This document shows, piece after piece, positions 58,772 through 64,000 of a DNA stretch of 64,000 bases; position 1 is the first letter of the stretch, and each line of letters starts with the position of its first letter. The stretch spans positions 30,967,001 to 31,031,000 of the forward strand of contig NC_091671.1 in the NCBI RefSeq assembly GCF_042453785.1. Reading direction: 5' to 3'. The position numbers and the translations under genes were made by a program. Below the pieces are notes generated by a model, which saw nothing but the letters and a program-made list of their open reading frames with translations, searched no databases and was not told where the DNA came from. The stretch comes from Malus domestica. Lineage: Eukaryota; Streptophyta; Magnoliopsida; Rosales; Rosaceae.

Positions 58772-60701
58772 ATGAAACTGCAGCTTAGTCGAAAAATTGT
58801 TCACGTTAATTTTAGGTGGTGCATACTCGACCGGGTTTCGATTATCCGGGGGTTTTTCAGATTCATCTGGGACAGGCTTCTTGCTTGTTCGATAGGGAAG
58901 CCGGCGGCCAGGTACCGGAGATTGCCCAGCGGAGCTTTCTCGCCGCCACCGGAAGTTTTGGAGGGAGTTATGGTGGTGGACAATCCCACAAGTACTAGTT
59001 GTAACGTGTATGAGACGGATGCGGATTTGGTGAGCTTGAAGATCAGTTTGCTGGGTGATTGCCAGATTGGAAAGACAAGTTTTATGGTAATTATATAAGT
59101 AATTTATGGCTTAATTATGATTTGTTAATTTGGTTGTTGGCTAGCTATAGTCTTATGTTAATAATGATGATTTTTATTAATTTTTTCTTCTTTTTCCTTT
59201 TCGTTCTTGAAGAGCAAATATGTTGGGGATGAGCAAGAAGATAGATATTTGCAGATGGCAGGAGTAAATTTGATGGATAAAACGTTGATTGTTCAAGGCG
59301 CTCGGATTTCGTTTAGCATTTGGGATGTCGGAGGTATGCACAGATATGCGTGAAAAATGTTCTATTATCAGACAATCAGACGGTATGATGTATTTAATTT
59401 GTTGTTCTGCGTTCTTTGTAGGTGACCAGAGTTCGATAGATCATGTTCCAATAGCCTGTAAAGACGCAGTAGCAATTTTGTTCATGTTTGATCTTACTAG
59501 TAGGTGCACACTAAACAGGTCAGCTCATAATTTTCTGATATGTGACATTTTAACTCAAATTGTTCAGCAGTTAATAATACTAATAGAAATTGGTGTTTTT
59601 TGTTGTTGTTCTTGCAGTGTTATTGGATGGTACTGTCAAGCAAGAAAATGGAACCAGGTACTGTTTACAGTTTATCTTTTACAGGATTATAATTGGGTAA
59701 TTAAATTTAGAGGCATCCTTAGTTAATTAGCCAATGATCACTGTTAGCAATGTCAAAATTTATGGCCACCTTTAAAAGTTAGTGCAGAATTTGTACTTGG
59801 CTAGAAAAAGGACTCTGAACCATCATGGATAGTGAGGATGAAATTTAAATTCATGTTTCACACGGCACATTTTAGATTTGATTCTTGACATTGGTGAATT
59901 GCACGTTAGTAGTCAATGGAGGTTCAAATGTCTTTATGAGTCTTCTCGACCTCTAAAAATATGGACTGTCGTGGTAAAGTCACTAACTGGTTTTATTTTT
60001 TATAGAAAAATAAAAGGACTCCTGAAATGTTGTTATTATTAATGACACTGAAATTATTTCTATGTAGTTATCTAATTAAGTTCGTACTTTCTGTTTGTTA
60101 ACTTGCAGACAGCAATTCCCATACTAATTGGGACCAAATTTGATGATTTTGTGAGACTTCCTCCAGATCTGCAATGGACAATTATAACCCAGGTACTCAA
60201 ATTTCCTGCAAATTTTGATTAAAACTGATACTACCTAGAGGGAAAAACAAAATTGATATCGTGAATGGGTTAGTCTTAATAACTACTAATCTGATAATTT
60301 AGTTTTCAAAGTGTGACATGTGGAGCAGAAGGTTTTGGATAATAAATATTTTTGAAGACTTGGGGGTCTTCTCCTGTCAATTCATAGGATTGACACATGC
60401 CTAACTCATGCTTCTCTTTTCGCGTCAAGATTTTGCATAAAAGCCCCACTCGTTGACTAAATTTAGCATAAAGCCCCACTTGTTGGCTAGATTTTGCACA
60501 ATGGATCATAGATTTATATATAAATATATATTGCAGGCCAGGGCTTATGCAAAGGCTATGAAGGCGACCCTTTTCTTCTCGAGTGCAACCCACAACATCA
60601 ATGTGAACAAGATTTTCAAATTTATCTTGGCCAAGCTTTTTAATTTGCCATGGAAAGTTGAGAGAAATTTGAATATTGGAGAGCCAATCATCGATTATTA
60701 A
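58772..60701 (+). CDS. SGP1: SGP1/Spg1-type septum-promoting small GTPase
   Basis: Plant homologue of fission-yeast Spg1 and budding-yeast Tem1 (Arabidopsis SGP1/SGP2), a Ras-like GTPase that in yeast starts the septation/mitotic-exit kinase cascade; in plants it is reported to act with MAP4K-type kinases. Exons: 58772-59086, 59213-59333, 59422-59518, 59618-59657, 60109-60192 and 60537-60701; phases agree and give 273 residues. An N-terminal extension (1-85, basic, RGFFRFIWDRLLACSIGKP) is typical of the plant type. The P-loop GDCQIGKT is at 95-102, WDVGG at the exon 2-3 junction replaces DTAGQ, GTKFD (about 199-203) is the base-binding motif in place of NKxD, and SSA at about 234-236 is the G5 motif. 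The tail RNLNIGEPIIDY matches the family and has no CaaX lipidation site. Confidence 0.94.
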
Positions 60702-60761
60702 AATTTAAAAGTGTATTTTCTTTAGCCACTCATTCCGTGTACATATTTTCAGGATAAAAAA

Positions 60762-60887
60762 GAGAAATGATAACCACATGCATACTTTGTTCATTGTTTT
60801 CGATTGATTTATTCAATCGGATGAACTGAAATAAGGAAGAGTGTGTTAGAGTACAAAAATATTATGTGGTTATTAATATCATTTCTC
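60762..60887. mobile_element. Palindromic MITE downstream of SGP1
   Basis: Left GAGAAATGATAACCACA; right TGTGGTTATTAATATCATTTCTC. Arms of about 17-23 bases; AT-rich core with GATTGATTTATTCAATC, a nested palindrome. Confidence 0.65.
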
Positions 60888-61458
60888 GAAATATAGAGAA
60901 AGGATTTATGTTGTTTTGTGTGTAGAGCTCACCCCTATCTATCATGTTATATGGTGATTAATCACATAATGATAGAAGAGAGAGAGGTGGTAGCGTGGTT
61001 TCTTTTTGCAGTGAGTTTGTTATGGTTGTTGCAGTGAGTTTGTTCACGCAAAGTTACAAAAACAATAATAATAATATTATGATTGTGTCTGAAGAAAAAT
61101 GCTTAGGCCATCTCTAACCGAGGGTTGGTCAGAGGGCTCGTTTTAGCCCTCTGGCCCTCCAAGATTCTCCAAGATATTAATATTTTAATAAACAGTACAT
61201 GGCCATATTTGCCTTCGTCTCCAACCGAGGGCCAAAGGGCCAGAGGGCTCATTTTAGCCCTGTCATAAAAAATCGTCTCCAACCGAGGGTCAAAGGGCCA
61301 TAAGGCCAAACATAATTTATTATTTAAATTTAAAAACTACAACAACTTAAATTTAAAAACAACAACTTATATTTAAAAACTACAAATTGAATTTAAAAAC
61401 TACAAATTAAATTTAAAAACAACATTAACTTAAATTTAAAAATTACAACGACTTAAAT

Positions 61459-62457
61459 TTAATATCCATAATCAACATCATCTTCATCATCAGCCATTGT
61501 AGGAATATAGTCAGAGGTAAACAATTGCCGCTGAGACATAATTTCCTTTTTTTTCCTATCAAAATAGGCCTTACTCATTGGAGTGTAATTCGAAGTGTTC
61601 TTTTCCAAATTCTTATCATCCATCTCTTCTTGTATTTGTTTGGCCCGTTCTTCATGTCTACACTTCCTTTCTTCCGCCTCAAGGGCATTTTGCTCTGCCA
61701 GTAATCGCAATGAGGCCGCCACTTCATGTTGAGCGGCGTAATCAGCATTTGCCTGACCCTTTTCCCTCAACCTTCGGGCCTTGTTTCGTCCCATAGCCCT
61801 AGGTAAAGAACTTTCGGACGGAGTCGGATTTTCTACCCTTGTTTGTTGAATGGTAGGAGATCCATCTTCATTCATATCTACAGAGATGAAGATGTAGCTC
61901 CCAAAGGATCCACTCTATGTTGACATCTTCAAATAACACCCACCCTTTACAAATTTCCCAACAACCGTGAAACTGAAAGGGTTTTGAGCTGCCCTCCATA
62001 TACAATTCCTCCGCTTGGCGTACCTAGAAAATATAATTACAAAAATTTTAGGAAATTAATTCACGAAATTAAATGTAATATAATGACATATAATTACAAA
62101 AATTAAATGTAATATAATTAAACATTTAAAATAAACTGTGAAAACACTAACTTCGTCATAGTAATTGGTGTCGCTTTCATGTCTACTTGCTGCTGCTAAT
62201 AGTGCTTGATGCCATTTATTCAAACTTGGATGAAGATGTTTCTTCCATCTTGAAGAACAACTTTCGTGGTTTCAGGTATTCGGTGGAATGGTGCCTTCGT
62301 AGAACTCTAAGTATTTTTTGGACACACGAGTCCAAACACCTTCACTTGTTTGAGAAATCCCCCTCACACTATCTTTTGAGACCCATCTATAAGCCTTGCA
62401 AAGAGCTTCATCTTCTTTTCGGGTCCAAGCCCTACCTTTCATTGCAGATGAGGCCAT
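61459..62457 (-). pseudogene. Harbinger MYB/SANT-like protein with NAM-associated C-terminus, broken
   Basis: The first exon (62457-62152) reads MASSAMKGRAWTRKEDEALC and SANT-type residues (W..KEDEALCKAYRWVS, GVWTRVSKKYLEF), then a TGA at 62274-62272 in the same frame, followed by SCSSRWKKHLHPSLNKW. A second part from 62023 has GSSKPFQFHGCWEICKGW, and the last frame (61875-61459) is a charged coiled-coil-like tail ending DDVDYGY, preceded by a shift in frame. This protein normally works with the Harbinger transposase in binding the element ends. At least one nonsense codon and one frame change make it non-functional. Confidence 0.7.
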
Positions 62458-62463
62458 TTTTTT

Positions 62464-62650
62464 TTGAAAAAAATGAAGGAAATATTGAAGGAAATTATTG
62501 AAAAAATATTGAAGGAAATTATTGAAAAATTGAAACAAATATTATAGATGAAGGAAATATTGGAAAATATATTGAAGGAAATATTGAAGGAAATATTGAG
62601 AAATATATTGAAGGAAATATTGAAAAATATTAAAGAAGGAAATATTGCAA
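62464..62650. repeat. GAAGGAAATATTGAAAAAT minisatellite
   Basis: About ten imperfect units of 15-30 bases alternating GAAGGAAATATTG and GAAAAATATT. It lies in the leader of the broken MYB-like gene, and the Phe/Asn-rich frame across it is an artefact. Confidence 0.8.
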
Positions 62651-62835
62651 ATGAAGTGAAGAATTGAAAGAACTTCACCATATTTATAGAAGAAAAGAAA
62701 TGTTTAAAATTAAAAAAAAAAAAACAAAAAAACCCAACGGCTAGCTGACTCAGCTAGCCATTGTATTCAAAAAAATTTCAAACTATTAACCGACACTAAT
62801 AGTAAAACTATAAAAAATAAGAATTTCTCTTTAAT

Positions 62836-62857
62836 GCTGTCGGTTATAACCGACAGC
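62836..62857. repeat. Perfect 22-bp palindrome
   Basis: The two halves GCTGTCGGTTA and TAACCGACAGC are exact reverse complements. A related phrase CCGACACTAATAG lies 50 bases to the left. It sits inside the Harbinger element. Confidence 0.9.
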
Positions 62858-63091
62858 AATAGGAAAACTATATAAAAAAAAAATAGCCAGCCAGCCAGCC
62901 CTTTGGCCCTTTGAAATTCCGTGGGGCCCTCCCAGATTCCAGAGGCCTCTGGCCTAGCCCTCGATTGGAGACGGTTTTAGGGCTATTTTCGGCTCTCTGG
63001 CCCTCTAGACCCTTCGGTTGAAGATGACCTTAGTTCCTTCCTACAGGCCAAATTAATTCGGCAGTAAATATTCATATGCCATAAATTATAG

Positions 63092-63677
63092 GGGAAATTT
63101 GGAAAAATAACCAAATTTTAGACCCCATATAGAATTATAGCCACCATTTTAATTTTATGATAATTATAACCAAAACTTGATGTAAAAGTACTAATATACC
63201 CTTAATATTAGGGTTTCTCACAACAACCAAAACAAAATTTTTAACTATCCTAAAATGAGAAATTAATCTTCATCACTTTTTTGTTTTCACTATTCACTTT
63301 GCATATGCAATTTCGTATTCTTTCTTCATCAACTGGAAAAATATATTGGAATGTATGCAATTTAGTCAGTGAAACACTAAATCGAAGTATCTAATTACAA
63401 AAATAATAATTAGCTATGGAATTAGTACCTTCTGAAGAACATTCTCATAGGTTGTCTTGCTAATTAAAGAGAAAGTTAATTCAGTGGCCTCAATCTGCAA
63501 TAATCCTCAACATTTTAAGGTAGTTTAAAGGTTGTGTTGTGGTTGTTATGAGAAACCCTAGTATTAAGGGTATATTAATACTTTTACATCAAGTTTTGGT
63601 TATAATTATCATAAAATTAAAATGGTGGTTATAATTCTATATGAGATCTAAAATTTGGTTATTTTTCCAAATTTCCC
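63092..63677. mobile_element. Mutator-like (MULE) non-autonomous element, long TIRs
   Basis: The left arm, from GGGAAATTTGGAAAAATAACC, and the right arm, ending GGTTATTTTTCCAAATTTCCC, form inverted repeats of about 145 bases, with few mismatches, down to GGGTTTCTCA / TGAGAAACCC. A 9-bp duplication AAATTATAG flanks it (63083-63091 and 63678-63686), the size of Mutator targets. The 300-base core has no coding frame. Confidence 0.85.
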
Positions 63678-63686
63678 AAATTATAG

Positions 63687-64000
63687 TTGATTCGAGTATA
63701 AGCACGACTGTTTACTTGGAAGTCAACCAGTGTTTGATGGTTTGTTCAGGCAAATTAGAAACAGAAAGCAGATGTTTAAATAATCAATTTTCCACTTAAT
63801 TCAAGCGCATCCTTCCTTAATTTAGATACCTAAATTAAGGAATGTGTCTCCATTTAGGCTAGAACTGATGTACAATAAAATTGGGATAGACCAGAAGGTG
63901 AACATTAATGAAGATGTAAGTAAAATAAACTATTCGTTGTTGTAGGCCTATTTAACCGAAGAATTATAGAGAGCGAGAAAAAGGTGTGGCGGCAAGGAGA
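63687..64000. other. Right-edge sequence, nothing recognised
   Basis: The purine-rich last 40 bases (AGAGAGCGAGAAAAAGG) could be a leader of a gene beyond the edge, but no coding frame can be supported. A direct repeat of CTAAATTAAGGA occurs at about 63820-63840. Confidence 0.3.

Larger units (their letters stand above)
61106..63029 (-). mobile_element. PIF/Harbinger-type element carrying the MYB-like gene
   Basis: Ends GGCCATCTCTAACCGAGGGT and, read inward from the right, GGTCATCTTCAACCGAAGGGT. They are flanked by TTA on both sides (61103-61105 and 63030-63032), the target size of PIF/Harbinger. Just inside each end CTCCAACCGAGGG and AGGGCCAGAGGGC phrases repeat. Within it is the decayed MYB-like gene but no DDE transposase, so it is non-autonomous. 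Length 1924 bases. Confidence 0.8.

Noticed and set aside
58432-58788. 118-codon frame upstream of SGP1
   Set aside because: It starts at a non-ATG codon, overlaps the SGP1 start in another frame and resembles nothing known.
62439-62681. A Phe/Ile/Asn-rich minus frame
   Set aside because: It is a reading of the GAAGGAAATATTG minisatellite.

Overview
This is nuclear DNA of a flowering plant. Genes are split by GT..AG introns, intergenic DNA is AT-rich, and all superfamilies of plant transposable elements are present. Several repeat families, recalled rather than searched, and the protein matches suggest a eudicot, probably a woody Rosaceae such as apple or pear. The species cannot be fixed from sequence alone.

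Genes in order: the last exon of an organellar DNA polymerase I (654-815, +); a five-exon TORTIFOLIA1/SPIRAL2-like microtubule protein (6026-1892, -); a convergent pair of small related genes of unknown function (27347-27847 + and 28314-27844 -); LTD/GDC1, a chloroplast LHCP-targeting factor (34792-37949, +, two exons with a 2.6 kb intron); intronless MOS2, a G-patch/KOW RNA-binding protein (41246-39909, -); chloroplastic lipocalin CHL/LCNP (45411-42352, -, five exons); a NEPRO-like (DUF4477-type) nucleolar protein (50769-46339, -, eight coding exons); and an SGP1/Spg1-type small GTPase (58772-60701, +, six exons). LTD and CHL both serve the thylakoid and lie about 4.4 kb apart, but nothing suggests they are linked functionally.

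Transposable elements fill most of 8-24 kb and many introns and spacers. A non-autonomous LTR retrotransposon (8571-17974) has 402-bp LTRs and a 5-bp target duplication. A 6.2 kb hAT element (8681-14925) is inserted in its left LTR, with a perfect 8-bp duplication and a decayed transposase. Just beyond lies a complete, very young Ty3 chromovirus (18112-23916) with 541-bp LTRs and one uninterrupted 1554-residue Gag-Pol. Then come a ruined BAHD acyltransferase copy, a low-coding 2.3 kb repeat-like block, two PIF/Harbinger elements with TTA duplications, a 5'-truncated LINE with poly(A), a MULE-type element with long inverted repeats and a 9-bp duplication, SINE-like copies, and many MITEs. One MITE family occurs five times.

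No unmistakably new biological system was found. The points most worth a second look are the dated nesting of elements at 8.5-24 kb, the potentially active chromovirus, the convergent unknown gene pair that overlaps at its stop codons, the five-copy MITE family, and the site II promoter cluster upstream of the nucleolar gene. Splice junctions were chosen by eye from GT/AG, reading phase and family alignment recalled from memory.
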